A stretch of 64,000 nucleotides of DNA from Liquorilactobacillus aquaticus DSM 21051 (GTDB lineage: Bacteria; Bacillota; Bacilli; Lactobacillales; Lactobacillaceae), in NCBI RefSeq assembly GCF_001436755.1, contig NZ_AYZD01000011.1:62001-126000 (forward strand), given 5' to 3'. The translations under genes were made by a program, and so were the position numbers. The notes below the pieces were generated by a model. The model was given only the letters and a program-made list of their open reading frames with translations, ran no database searches and had not been told where the DNA came from. How positions within the stretch are numbered: the first letter of the stretch is position 1; every line of letters begins with the position of its first letter. This document shows, piece by piece, positions 1 through 9,970 of the stretch.

Positions 1-1430
1 TGGTCCGATATATTCTGGAACCCTGTCTGCATTGCACCGGTATTCTTATCAAAGAGATACCAATTATTTTGAATCCGCTGCTGTCCGTACTGCATCTGGC
101 CTTGAGCATTGTAATAAACCGTCTTCTTTTGTCCGACGATATTCTGAAATCCCGTCTGCATTGCAAGCCTTTTAGAAAAAAGATACCAATGACCATCAAT
201 CCATTGTTGACCCGGTTTAACATTCAAAGCTCCTGTAGCCCTATTAAACACGTATAGATGCCCATTAACTTTCTGTGTCCCATAAATCATTTGACCTTGA
301 TTATTGTAATAAACCATTTTATTTTGACCGAGGATATACTGAAGGCCCTTCATCATTGCACCAGTTTTATTGTCAAAGAGATACCATTTGCTTTGAATTT
401 GCTGTTGTCCATATTGCATCTGGCCCTGACCATTGTAATAAACCGTCTTCCTCTGTTCCGGTATATTCTGGAACCCTGTCTTCATTGCACCGGTATTCTT
501 ATCAAAAAGATACCATTTGCTTTGAATTTGCTGTTGTCCATACTGCATTTGACCTTGGTCATTGTAATAAACCTTTTTCTTTTGTTCTGGTATATTTTGG
601 AATCCCGTCTGCATTGCGCCCGTGTTCTTATCAAAAAGATACCAATTATTTTGAATTTGTTGTTGTCCATATTGCATCTGGCCCTGATTGTTATAATAGA
701 CAGTTTTATTTTGATCTACTATTTTTTGAAAGCCTACTTGATACTTACCATCTGCATCATAAATATACCAATTGCCATTTTCCTGCTTTTGAATCAAATT
801 TGTCTTCGGTTGTGTTATTGTTTTTGTTTTCTTATCATTCTGTGTCTGTACAACTGACGATTGAGTCTGCGTATTTACTTTGTCTGAACTTACTACAACT
901 GCTGCTTTCACAGTTTTCACAGAACTTTTTTGATTTTCAGAACTGTTCGCTGTTTCGTCAGTCATTTGTCGCGTGGAAGTTTGTACCGACGCTACGCTTT
1001 TACTATTAGAGGATGCAGTCTTATCCACTTCTCTAGATGAAGGTGCTTGAACATCTTGTGTCGTTTTACCAGCTTTTGTTGTTGCTGTTTTTGTATCTGT
1101 CGCAGCAGTCTCAGAGGCCTGAACTGTAGATGAAGTATCCGAAGCAGCCATGTCTTTTTTTGTTAAAGTTTGCACATTATTTTGAACCTCTTGTGTATCG
1201 CTGCTATTGGAGGCAGCAGCCTCCTCAGTTGATGCTGCTGTCGAAGACCCAAGTTTTTTACCAGTGGTTGGTTCATTCTGCGCCGCTGCAACCGTAGTAG
1301 TCACAGTGTCGGCTTTAACAATACTATTGTCTGATACAAATGCTATCCCTAAAGCAATTGTAGTCAGCGCCGCATAGATCCAATTTTTCCCTGCTTTGTA
1401 CATTTTGTAATGTAATTTATATTCAACCAT
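1..1430 (-). CDS. Glucan-binding surface protein, probable glucansucrase, N-terminal part (cut by window edge)
   Basis: The reading frame opens at an ATG at 1430 behind AAAGGAGA and runs off the left edge, so 476 codons are visible. Residues 9-17 (KMYKAGKNW) match the KxYKxGKxW export signal, followed by a hydrophobic stretch and a likely cleavage after VKA near residue 40. A Ser/Thr/Ala-rich low-complexity linker follows to about residue 215. Then come tandem 43-residue units (129 bp in DNA) with the pattern GFQNIxxQxKxVYYNxQGQMQYGQQ and NNWYLFDKNTGAM; about five full units, one half unit and one partial unit are visible. Such YYN/WYLF repeats bind alpha-glucan in GH70 glucansucrases and related wall proteins. 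The catalytic domain is outside the window, so dextransucrase is inference; a non-catalytic glucan-binding protein is possible. Confidence 0.8.
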   Translation of the reverse strand, partial: MVEYKLHYKMYKAGKNWIYAALTTIALGIAFVSDNSIVKADTVTTTVAAAQNEPTTGKKLGSSTAASTEEAAASNSSDTQEVQNNVQTLTKKDMAASDTSSTVQASETAATDTKTATTKAGKTTQDVQAPSSREVDKTASSNSKSVASVQTSTRQMTDETANSSENQKSSVKTVKAAVVVSSDKVNTQTQSSVVQTQNDKKTKTITQPKTNLIQKQENGNWYIYDADGKYQVGFQKIVDQNKTVYYNNQGQMQYGQQQIQNNWYLFDKNTGAMQTGFQNIPEQKKKVYYNDQGQMQYGQQQIQSKWYLFDKNTGAMKTGFQNIPEQRKTVYYNGQGQMQYGQQQIQSKWYLFDNKTGAMMKGLQYILGQNKMVYYNNQGQMIYGTQKVNGHLYVFNRATGALNVKPGQQWIDGHWYLFSKRLAMQTGFQNIVGQKKTVYYNAQGQMQYGQQRIQNNWYLFDKNTGAMQTGFQNISD

Positions 1431-1532
1431 TATTTTCTCCTTTTAGACATATATTCCCCCACTCATAATATACTAGATTATTATTCTTTAGTAGTAGCCT
1501 AACTCTATTTTCTCGCAAAAAAGAAGTGTGGT

Positions 1533-1650
1533 GTAAATCGGTAAAATTTGAGTACAAATACCGGATTACGAATGTAAAGCATCCTTTGCTATGGATAATG
1601 CGAAGTTAGATGGAACATTTTGGGTTATGGGACACATTTGTACGGAATCA
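1533..1650. repeat. Dispersed repeat, copy A
   Basis: A stretch of about 118 bp resembles 38224-38342. Shared blocks in the same order are GTAAAATTTGAG, TACGAA, CTTTGCTATG, TTAGA-GGA and ATTTTGG, ending in CGGA-TCA. Neither copy has a sustained ORF and an indel shifts the frames, so this looks like a degenerate non-coding element or insertion-sequence remnant. Each copy lies beside a surface-protein gene. The rest of 1431-1745 holds only the glucansucrase promoter region and the guaB terminator. Confidence 0.5.
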
Positions 1651-1695
1651 GCAAGAAAACTAGATCAAGCTTTAACTTTTGTCCAATTCAAAAAA

Positions 1696-1731
1696 AATCT
1701 CAGATAAGCACAATTGTGCTTATCTGAGATT
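1696..1731 (-). terminator. guaB transcription terminator
   Basis: A perfect 36-bp palindrome (arms AATCTCAGATAAGCACAA) lies just past the guaB stop codon and is followed on the - strand by seven T residues. Confidence 0.85.
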
Positions 1732-1745
1732 CCACTCTCTTATAA

Positions 1746-3299
<1,554 letters not shown>

Positions 3300-3423
3300 T
3301 CATCTATTTTTCAGAAAATCTGTTCCTATGTCTTTAAAAAAGATCCAATCCTGAAATAGAACATAATTCATAGTTGTTTTAATTTCACTATTGATTGCAT
3401 TAGGATTAATTTACGATTATGTA

Positions 3424-3452
3424 TTGACTTGAATCATTAACAATGCTTTAAT
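3424..3452 (+). promoter_or_regulatory. Promoter of the aromatic amino acid operon
   Basis: TTGACT at 3424-3429 and TTTAAT at 3447-3452 are separated by exactly 17 bp. Transcription would start near 3459, about 24 nt before the leader peptide start codon. Confidence 0.75.
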
Positions 3453-3482
3453 TGTTTTAACATTATTAACAGGAAAGGAATA

Positions 3483-3551
3483 ATGACCTTGAATAATAAC
3501 AGGAATTTTCAAACAATTTCATATTATTATGGCTTTGCTTACTTTATGTAG
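3483..3551 (+). CDS. Tyr/Phe-rich leader peptide of the aromatic operon (22 aa)
   Basis: A short ORF starts at the ATG at 3483, 4-5 nt after AGGAAAGGA, and ends at TAG 3549-3551. Its last ten residues are SYYYGFAYFM: four tyrosines and two phenylalanines in ten codons, including three consecutive TAT codons. The stop codon abuts the first hairpin of the attenuator. Position, SD and composition fit a leader peptide whose translation senses charged tRNA-Tyr (and tRNA-Phe) to set read-through into the biosynthetic genes. It is too short for homology to be informative; the role is inferred from architecture. Confidence 0.75.
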   Translation: MTLNNNRNFQTISYYYGFAYFM

Positions 3552-3726
3552 ACGTCCGTACTTCAGATACGGACGTTGGTTTACACGTTCGTGTCTAAAG
3601 TTGCAAGGTTGTTTTTTCTTTGCCAGTTAGACACTTAACTAAAGTCTAGCTGGCTTCATTGATTCTTTGCTTTTTAATTAATGACTATTAAACCAGCTGG
3701 ATTTAAAAATCCTAGCTGGTTTTTTG
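3552..3726 (+). promoter_or_regulatory. Attenuator: alternative hairpins and intrinsic terminator
   Basis: Hairpin 1 is ACGTCCGTA/TACGGACGT (3552-3560 with 3568-3576), starting right after the leader stop. ACACG/CGTGT follows at 3583-3594. GTGTCTAA (3591-3598) can instead pair with TTAGACAC (3628-3635). GCCAGTTAGAC (3622-3632) pairs with GTCTAGCTGGC (3644-3654). The terminator is AACCAGC...GCTGGTT (3691-3722) followed by a T run. AGCTGG at 3648-3653 can pair with CCAGCT at 3693-3698, which would disrupt the terminator. No T-box core sequence is present. The exact switching needs folding or probing. Confidence 0.75.
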
Positions 3727-3751
3727 TTTTTAAATTAAGGAGGAATCACAA

Positions 3752-5194
3752 ATGAATGCACATATGCAGCATCGTCTCTCTCTAAGCCTTTACTTAAATT
3801 ATTTTGTCCATGGCATTGGGCTGATCATCTTAGCACAAAATATGCAGTCTTTAGGTCAACTCTGGCACGCACCTCTTGCCACTGTATCTTATGTTATCTC
3901 CGGTGTAGGCATCGGCCGACTTATTGCTTATTTGCTTCTTGGTATTTTATCTGATCGTTATGGCCGCAAAAATTTTGTTTTTTTAGGAATGATTTGCTAT
4001 TTCGTTTTTTTCCTTGGTATGTTGGGTGCACCTAATATACAAATAGCTTATCTTTTAGCTATCATTGCCGGCATTGCCAATTCTGCCCTCGATTCAGGCA
4101 CATACACAACTTTTGTTGAGCTCGGTGGAAAAGAGGGTGCTTCAAATGTCCTAATCAAAGCATTTATGTCGTTAGGTGAATTTGTCTTGCCACTTTTCGT
4201 TGCTTCTTTAGAGAATAACAGTCTGTGGTTCGGTTGGTCCTTTATTTTAGCTGCTTCAGTCTTGATCATCAATTTTTTCTTGCTGCTGCCAATAAAATTT
4301 CCCAAGGCAAATCAATCTAAATCAACGATGCTTGGAACTTTAAAATTTCTCAGTAAACCAAGAAAAATAATAATAACTACTGCACTTGCTCTGTATGGGT
4401 ACACCTCCATGGCTTTAATGATTCTTTTTACTCAATGGATAACCTTATATGCATCCGAAACATTGCATATGGGAAATGTTGCTGCGCATTTTCTTCTCTC
4501 ACTTTACAGTATCGGCTCTATCAGCGGTGTCTTGATCATGTTCTGGTTACTGCGCAGACAAATTTCAGAATTAACATTGCTGGTCTTTTTTAATATCGCA
4601 GCACTTATCTCACTAAGCATTATCTGTTTTATTCATATTGCATGGTTAACTCAACTCGCGTCATTCGTATTTGGCTTAACTGCAGCCAGCGGAGTCATGC
4701 AAGTCGGTCTTAATACTTTCTTGAAACTTTACCCCCAAACAAAGGGACTGGTTACAGGAATCTTCTTCACTTTTGGAAGCCTCGCCTCATTCACAGTTCC
4801 AGTTATTACAGGCTGGTTATCAAAAAAAAATATCGCAGCTGCTCTAGAATTCGATCTGTTGATCAGCTGTGCCAGCCTAATCCTTGTAGTAATTATTCGT
4901 CTCACCTTAGGCAAACAAAAAACACTTGCTGGGACAAGAAGAACCATCTCATATATTGATAAACTAATTGTTCGCCTACTGGTTCGCCGCTTTAAAGCTG
5001 TAGACACAATTATCACGTTTAAGGAAGAGATAAATATCCCCGTCCTCGACAGTAAGCGTGAAGAAAAGGTTTTGGACAACGTTGCTGACCAATGCTCTAA
5101 TCAGAAAATCATTCCTTATCTGCAAGAGATTTACATGTCAATAATGGCCTCTTCACGTAAGTATCAGGAAAACAAGCGTCATAATAATAAGTAA
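3752..5194 (+). CDS. MFS transporter fused to an AroQ-type chorismate mutase
   Basis: First structural gene of the aromatic operon, starting at the ATG at 3752 behind AAGGAGGA. Residues 1-390 form a 12-helix major facilitator permease with the LSDRYGRK loop at about 67-73. Residues 394-473 form a complete AroQ chorismate mutase, converting chorismate to prephenate. Aligned to the E. coli CM domain, every active-site position is kept: R396, R413, K424, D433, R436, E437, S468 and Q472. The mutase would sit on the cytoplasmic face after the last helix. The transported compound is unknown; shikimate-type or aromatic compounds are guesses from context. aroC follows after 27 nt. Confidence 0.85.
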   Translation: MNAHMQHRLSLSLYLNYFVHGIGLIILAQNMQSLGQLWHAPLATVSYVISGVGIGRLIAYLLLGILSDRYGRKNFVFLGMICYFVFFLGMLGAPNIQIAYLLAIIAGIANSALDSGTYTTFVELGGKEGASNVLIKAFMSLGEFVLPLFVASLENNSLWFGWSFILAASVLIINFFLLLPIKFPKANQSKSTMLGTLKFLSKPRKIIITTALALYGYTSMALMILFTQWITLYASETLHMGNVAAHFLLSLYSIGSISGVLIMFWLLRRQISELTLLVFFNIAALISLSIICFIHIAWLTQLASFVFGLTAASGVMQVGLNTFLKLYPQTKGLVTGIFFTFGSLASFTVPVITGWLSKKNIAAALEFDLLISCASLILVVIIRLTLGKQKTLAGTRRTISYIDKLIVRLLVRRFKAVDTIITFKEEINIPVLDSKREEKVLDNVADQCSNQKIIPYLQEIYMSIMASSRKYQENKRHNNK

Positions 5195-5221
5195 ACATCA
5201 AATAATTGGAGGTAGAATTTT

Positions 5222-6388
5222 ATGTACTTTTTAACAGCTGGTGAATCCCATGGCCCACAACTTACCGGAATTATTGAAGGCCTTCCTGCTGGGTTAGAAA
5301 TTAATGTAGAACTTATCAATCAAGCCTTAGCAGCACGGCAAGGTGGATATGGTCGTGGTAATCGCCAAAGAATAGAACATGATCAAGTTCAAATCGTTGG
5401 CGGTCTGCGTCACGGAATCACTCTTGGCTCTCCTTTGGCTTTGACAATTCAAAATCGGGATCATGCTCATTGGTCCAAAATTATGGATCCAATCAGTCCT
5501 GAAACAGCTGAAAATACCCTTCGCCGAGTGGATCGCCCTCGACCTGGACATGCTGACCTTGTCGGTGGCATGAAGTACCGCCATCGAGATCTGCGTAACG
5601 TTTTAGAACGCTCTTCCGCTCGAGAAACAGCTATGCGCGTTGCAATCGGATCGGTCTGTAAACAATTATTAAATCAGCTGGATATTGGTCTAATCGGTTA
5701 TGTTCAACAGATTGGAAAAATTACTTGCTCCAAAGATTTTCCAACTAACGTTGCTCTAATTGAAGAAAAAATAGCACAAAATGACCTACGCATTTTAGAT
5801 AACCAGCAGGCTTCGGACATACACAAATTGATCGATGATACTAAACGTGCGGGCAATACTCTCGGCGGCATCATTCGTGTTGTTGCCGAAAATGTGCCTG
5901 CCGGTTTAGGCAGCTATATCAGCTGGGATACTAAATTAGACGCAAAACTTGCCGCAGCTGTCATGGGAGTCAATGCTATGAAAGGTGTCGCAATCGGTGA
6001 TGGATTTACAGCTGCAACAAACTTAGGCAGCGAAGTAATGGACCCTATCACTTGGAATGAAAAAGACGGCTGGAGCAGACTATCCAACCACCTTGGTGGA
6101 TTTGAAGGTGGAATGACTAACGGAATGCCAATAATAGTTCAAGCTGCAATGAAGCCTATTCCTACTCTCTACAAAGCTCTTCAAAGCGTTAATCTTAAAA
6201 CACGGGAAATTCAAAAAGCAAATGTCGAACGTTCAGATACCACTGCAATCGTCCCAGCCTCAATTGTCATTGAGAGTGTGGTCGCCATCGAGCTAGCTAA
6301 GGTTATCACTGACACTTTTGAAAGCAGTAATATGTCACGACTACAGCGGGAAATGGCCGATTATCGTCAAGAACTAAAAGAATATTAA
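5222..6388 (+). CDS. aroC: Chorismate synthase
   Basis: Converts 5-enolpyruvylshikimate-3-phosphate to chorismate with reduced FMN, the last step of the common aromatic pathway. The 388-residue protein begins MYFLTAGESHGPQLTGIIEG, contains RVDRPRPGHADL and a RSSARETA signature, and has normal length for the family. TTGGAGG precedes the ATG. It lies between the chorismate mutase fusion and a BacA-like gene, so chorismate made here would pass directly to prephenate. Confidence 0.98.
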   Translation: MYFLTAGESHGPQLTGIIEGLPAGLEINVELINQALAARQGGYGRGNRQRIEHDQVQIVGGLRHGITLGSPLALTIQNRDHAHWSKIMDPISPETAENTLRRVDRPRPGHADLVGGMKYRHRDLRNVLERSSARETAMRVAIGSVCKQLLNQLDIGLIGYVQQIGKITCSKDFPTNVALIEEKIAQNDLRILDNQQASDIHKLIDDTKRAGNTLGGIIRVVAENVPAGLGSYISWDTKLDAKLAAAVMGVNAMKGVAIGDGFTAATNLGSEVMDPITWNEKDGWSRLSNHLGGFEGGMTNGMPIIVQAAMKPIPTLYKALQSVNLKTREIQKANVERSDTTAIVPASIVIESVVAIELAKVITDTFESSNMSRLQREMADYRQELKEY

Positions 6389-6404
6389 TTTCGAGGTGAA
6401 CTCA

Positions 6405-6932
6405 GTGATTATTCATACTCTTGGTCCACAGGAAACCGACAGCAACGATGCGGCTCACTATTACCTTGACAGAAATACAAGCATCAAAGCACAAATTATT
6501 TTGCATAATAGCTATGAAGAAATTATCAATACTTTTCCAAAATACAGAAATGAATTTTTCTTAGTGCCAACAGCGTTCAAATCAGCCAAATTTAACATGA
6601 GTTGGGGAGAACTACATTACCGTTATCTGAGCCAACTGATCTTAAAAGATTGTTTTTTACATTCATTGAATCCATTGGTGGTTCTTGAAAACTGCGGGCA
6701 AAAAAACGGGATCGCCTATTCCCATCCTGCGACGGCACAACTATTAATTACACACGTTCAACCAAGCCAAATACGATACTGTCCCAGCAAGTATCTGGCA
6801 TATCAGCAATATCTCCAGGATGGACAGTACAGCTTGACAAACGAAAGGAATATTTCACTTTCTTCAAACGAAAAGATCCTCGCGCGCTACGAATCGCAAA
6901 TGATCTGGAGTCTATATCAAATTAAGGGGTAA
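6405..6932 (+). CDS. BacA-like prephenate-processing protein (prephenate decarboxylase/dehydratase fold)
   Basis: I place the start at the GTG at 6405, because GAGGTG lies 5-6 nt upstream; an in-frame GTG at 6396 is inside that SD. The 175-residue product begins IIHTLGPQETDSNDAA, matching the N-terminal pattern of BacA (prephenate decarboxylase of bacilysin synthesis) and of prephenate dehydratases (LGPxGTxS..AA). Further shared patterns are LHNSYEE, VPTAFKSAKFNM, SHP, SLTNE and the C-terminal MIWSLYQIKG, like MSWSLFGKGE in BacA. The dehydratase TRF motif is not visible. It replaces the position where pheA might be expected, so it may act on prephenate; the reaction is unproven. Confidence 0.6.
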   Translation: MIIHTLGPQETDSNDAAHYYLDRNTSIKAQIILHNSYEEIINTFPKYRNEFFLVPTAFKSAKFNMSWGELHYRYLSQLILKDCFLHSLNPLVVLENCGQKNGIAYSHPATAQLLITHVQPSQIRYCPSKYLAYQQYLQDGQYSLTNERNISLSSNEKILARYESQMIWSLYQIKG

Positions 6933-6937
6933 TTAAA

Positions 6938-8251
6938 ATGACACCAAAAAAAATGTTCAAACTACCTGAATCGGGTTTGCACGGAAAATTACTGCTTCCT
7001 GGAGACAAGAGTATTTCTCATCGAGCCCTTTTAATAGGTGCTATCAGCAATGGTAAGACAGTTATCAAGCATTTCTTGCGTTCTGATGATTGTCTGAATA
7101 CACTTCAAGCCATCAAAAATCTAGGAATTTTTGTTGAACAACATAGTACAGATATCATCATTCATGGCAAGGGCCTTTACGGTTTACAACCAGCTAGCCA
7201 GCCGCTCGACATGGGTAATTCCGGTACAACAACACGTTTAATAATGGGCTTGTTGGCAGGACAGCCTTTTAGGAGCAAATTGATCGGAGATTCATCGCTG
7301 CAGAAAAGGCCGATGCGTCGGGTAAGCGAACCTTTAGCTGCAATGGGCGCAAAAATTCAAACAGCCCCCGCTGGAACATTGCCGGTTAAGATTGATGGTC
7401 AGCCACTCCATGGAACCAAAATTAAGCTACAGATTGCCAGCGCCCAGGTCAAAAGTGCACTCATTTTGGCAGCCTTACAAGCAAACAGCCCCTCAACAAT
7501 CATTGAGAAGCTGCCTACAAGGGACCATACAGAACGAATGCTGCGTAAATTTGGAGCTGATGTTCAAACTGCCCCAGATAAATTGACAATTACTGTTCAA
7601 CCGCATCCCAAGCTTGAAGGCCAAACTGTTACCGTTCCTGGTGACATGTCATCAGCAGCCTTTTTCCTCGTTGCGGCAACAATCATTCCTAACTCGAATA
7701 TAACTTTGTGCAATGTCAACATCAACAAAACACGAACAGGCATCCTCAAGGCATTGTTAAAAATGGGCGCGAATATTAAAATCACCAAACTTGAATCTCA
7801 AGAAGAACCTGTTGCGGACATTCAAGTCAAATATGCACCGCTTACTCCGATTAAACTCAGTGCGAAAGATATCCCAGCAATTATTGATGAGCTTCCTTTG
7901 ATTGCACTCCTTGCTGCATGCGCAAATGGCCAAAGCACCATTACTGGAGCACAAGAGCTTCGCTTTAAGGAAACCGATCGCATTGCAACTGTCGCTCAAG
8001 AACTACGCAAATTAGGCGTTCAACTGAAAGAGTTGCCAGACGGCCTGATTATTGAGGGACAATCTGCATGGCAGATAACTGACTCTACTTTGGATAGTCA
8101 TGGCGATCACCGTATTGGGATGATGATGACCATTGCAGCTTTACGATCAACTGATGACCTTTTATTAAACAATCCCGAAGCAGTTTCAATTTCTTATCCT
8201 AATTTTTTTAGTGATTTAAGTTCACTACTCAAAACAAGAACGGAAGTGTAG
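6938..8251 (+). CDS. aroA: 3-Phosphoshikimate 1-carboxyvinyltransferase (EPSP synthase)
   Basis: Transfers enolpyruvyl from PEP to shikimate-3-phosphate. At 437 residues it has family length. It shows the N-terminal PGDKSISHRALL motif, LDMGNSGTTTRLIMGLLAG, QKRPMRRVSEPL, and a C-terminal RFKETDRI and DSHGDHRIGMM. AAGGGG lies 8 nt before the ATG. It starts 5 nt after the BacA-like gene and is followed 6 nt later by tyrA, so it is translated within one polycistronic message. Confidence 0.98.
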   Translation: MTPKKMFKLPESGLHGKLLLPGDKSISHRALLIGAISNGKTVIKHFLRSDDCLNTLQAIKNLGIFVEQHSTDIIIHGKGLYGLQPASQPLDMGNSGTTTRLIMGLLAGQPFRSKLIGDSSLQKRPMRRVSEPLAAMGAKIQTAPAGTLPVKIDGQPLHGTKIKLQIASAQVKSALILAALQANSPSTIIEKLPTRDHTERMLRKFGADVQTAPDKLTITVQPHPKLEGQTVTVPGDMSSAAFFLVAATIIPNSNITLCNVNINKTRTGILKALLKMGANIKITKLESQEEPVADIQVKYAPLTPIKLSAKDIPAIIDELPLIALLAACANGQSTITGAQELRFKETDRIATVAQELRKLGVQLKELPDGLIIEGQSAWQITDSTLDSHGDHRIGMMMTIAALRSTDDLLLNNPEAVSISYPNFFSDLSSLLKTRTEV

Positions 8252-8257
8252 CATAGC

Positions 8258-9352
8258 ATGAAAATTGTCTTCATCAAAGGGCTAGGTTTAATTGGAAGTT
8301 CCCTAATCAGAGCAATTCGTATGCAGCATCCAACCTTCAAAATAGTTGGCGTCGATGCAGACGAAAAAGCCTGTGCATATGCGCTAGAACACAAATTGAT
8401 CGATCAAGCCGCTACTGACCTGAATGAAGCGGCAATTGCAGACTTTATCATCTTAGCTACTCCAGTCTCCACGATTATTAAAGATCTGCAACAACTCGCT
8501 GAACTTTCATTAAAAGAAAAAGTGATTATCACCGATGTCGGCAGTACCAAACAAGAAGTTCTAAAAGCTGCTATTCCCTTGCAAAAAAAGGGCATAACCT
8601 TTATTGGAGGACACCCAATGGCTGGTTCACACAAAACTGGCGTAACAGCAGGTCGAGCTGATCTTTTTGAAAATGCTTTTTACTTTCTTGTAAATACTGA
8701 AACTCATGACTTAGCATATTTGCAGCTTCAACAGTTGTTGCAGAGCACAAAAGTAAAATGGCTTTTGATTTCCGCTGAAGAACATGATCAATTAGTGGGT
8801 CAAATCAGTCATTTGCCGCATATCATTGCGTCCGCGCTTGTTAATCAGACCCAAAATTTTTTTGCAGATTCACCTCTAGGGATGCGGATGGCCGCTGGCG
8901 GTTTCAAGTCAATAACAAGGATCGCCTCTTCTGACCCAATGATGTGGAGTGCGATTCTGCAATCCAATTCTCAAATTATTGTCGAACAGATCAAACAGTA
9001 TGTCGACGAATTAGAGAGCATTAAGCTTGCGATTGAAAGCGACGATCATGATCAGATTTTTTCGTTCTTTGAATCCGCTAAAAATAGTCGTGACCAGCTT
9101 GGACCTGAAAAGGTTGGCCAATTGCCCGATTTTTTTGACCTTTTTATAAATATCGCTGATCAAATTGGCTCAATTGCCAACATTACACAATTACTTGCGC
9201 TCAATCGAATCAATCTTGTGAATATTCATATTTTGGAGATTAGAGAAGATATTGATGGTGTCTTGCAACTTACTTTTATGCGTGAAAGAGACCGCATTCA
9301 GGCTGAAAATATATTAACCCGAAATCACTACATTATCCTACGAAGGAGCTGA
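8258..9352 (+). CDS. tyrA: Prephenate dehydrogenase with C-terminal ACT domain
   Basis: Oxidatively decarboxylates prephenate to 4-hydroxyphenylpyruvate for tyrosine synthesis. The N-terminal Rossmann motif GLGLIGSS is at residues 9-16, GGHPMAGSHKTG in the middle is typical of TyrA, and the segment from about residue 305 (NITQLLALNRINLVNIHI) is an ACT domain, expected to bind tyrosine for feedback inhibition. At 364 residues it fits Gram-positive TyrA lacking a fused mutase, consistent with the mutase being supplied by the first gene of the operon. Confidence 0.95.
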   Translation: MKIVFIKGLGLIGSSLIRAIRMQHPTFKIVGVDADEKACAYALEHKLIDQAATDLNEAAIADFIILATPVSTIIKDLQQLAELSLKEKVIITDVGSTKQEVLKAAIPLQKKGITFIGGHPMAGSHKTGVTAGRADLFENAFYFLVNTETHDLAYLQLQQLLQSTKVKWLLISAEEHDQLVGQISHLPHIIASALVNQTQNFFADSPLGMRMAAGGFKSITRIASSDPMMWSAILQSNSQIIVEQIKQYVDELESIKLAIESDDHDQIFSFFESAKNSRDQLGPEKVGQLPDFFDLFINIADQIGSIANITQLLALNRINLVNIHILEIREDIDGVLQLTFMRERDRIQAENILTRNHYIILRRS

Positions 9353-9357
9353 AGAGA

Positions 9358-9867
9358 ATGAAAGCTATTTTAATCGGTTTTATGGGCAGTGGAAAAACAA
9401 CTATCGGAAAACTTTTAGCAGAAAAACTTAACTTGCCACATGTTGATCTTGATGATCAGATCACAGCTGCAGCAGGAATTGCGATTACTGACATATTCAG
9501 CCAGCATGGTGAAAACTATTTTCGTCAACTTGAGCATGAAGTTCTACTGAATGCAATATCGCAAGAAGGTATCCTTTCGACCGGTGGCGGAACCCCAACT
9601 CAATCCGAAAACCTAACAGCCTTGAAAAAAGCTGAAATTCCAGTTATTTTACTGGAGGCTGCTGCAGACACGATTCTAGAACGTGTCAGTGGTGATATTG
9701 AAAGACCACTTGTGAATTCTTTGGACAGAGACGGCCTAACTTCTCTAAAAGAAAAACGACAACCAAAATACCAAGCATGTGCTGATTTAACTATCAAAAC
9801 AGATGGCTCAAGTCCTGAAAAAATTGTCACACAGATTTTAAACTATTTAAACAGACAAACTGACTAA
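9358..9867 (+). CDS. aroK: Shikimate kinase
   Basis: Phosphorylates shikimate at O3 using ATP. The 169-residue protein has the P-loop GFMGSGKTT at residues 7-15, DLDDQI for shikimate binding near residue 32, and STGGGTP near residue 80. It is the last gene of the operon, 5 nt after tyrA and followed by a terminator. The earlier pathway genes aroB, aroD and aroE are not in this window. Confidence 0.96.
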   Translation: MKAILIGFMGSGKTTIGKLLAEKLNLPHVDLDDQITAAAGIAITDIFSQHGENYFRQLEHEVLLNAISQEGILSTGGGTPTQSENLTALKKAEIPVILLEAAADTILERVSGDIERPLVNSLDRDGLTSLKEKRQPKYQACADLTIKTDGSSPEKIVTQILNYLNRQTD

Positions 9868-9917
9868 ACCAATTTTGCACAAGAGTACCTTTTGAAATCA
9901 AGACACGAAAAAAACAC

Positions 9918-9960
9918 CTTGAAAACACCTGCAACATACGTTCTCAAGATGATTTTTTTA
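9918..9960. terminator. Bidirectional terminator between aroK and acoC
   Basis: CTTGAAAAC and GTTCTCAAG form a stem with one mismatch. T runs follow on the + strand and A runs precede it, so it can end both convergent operons. Confidence 0.6.
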
Positions 9961-9970
9961 TTTTTCTACA

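Noticed and set aside
258-1009. Overlapping + strand ORFs of 199 and 244 codons at the left end
   Set aside because: They are antisense shadows of the repetitive glucan-binding region on the - strand, which has the signal peptide and SD.
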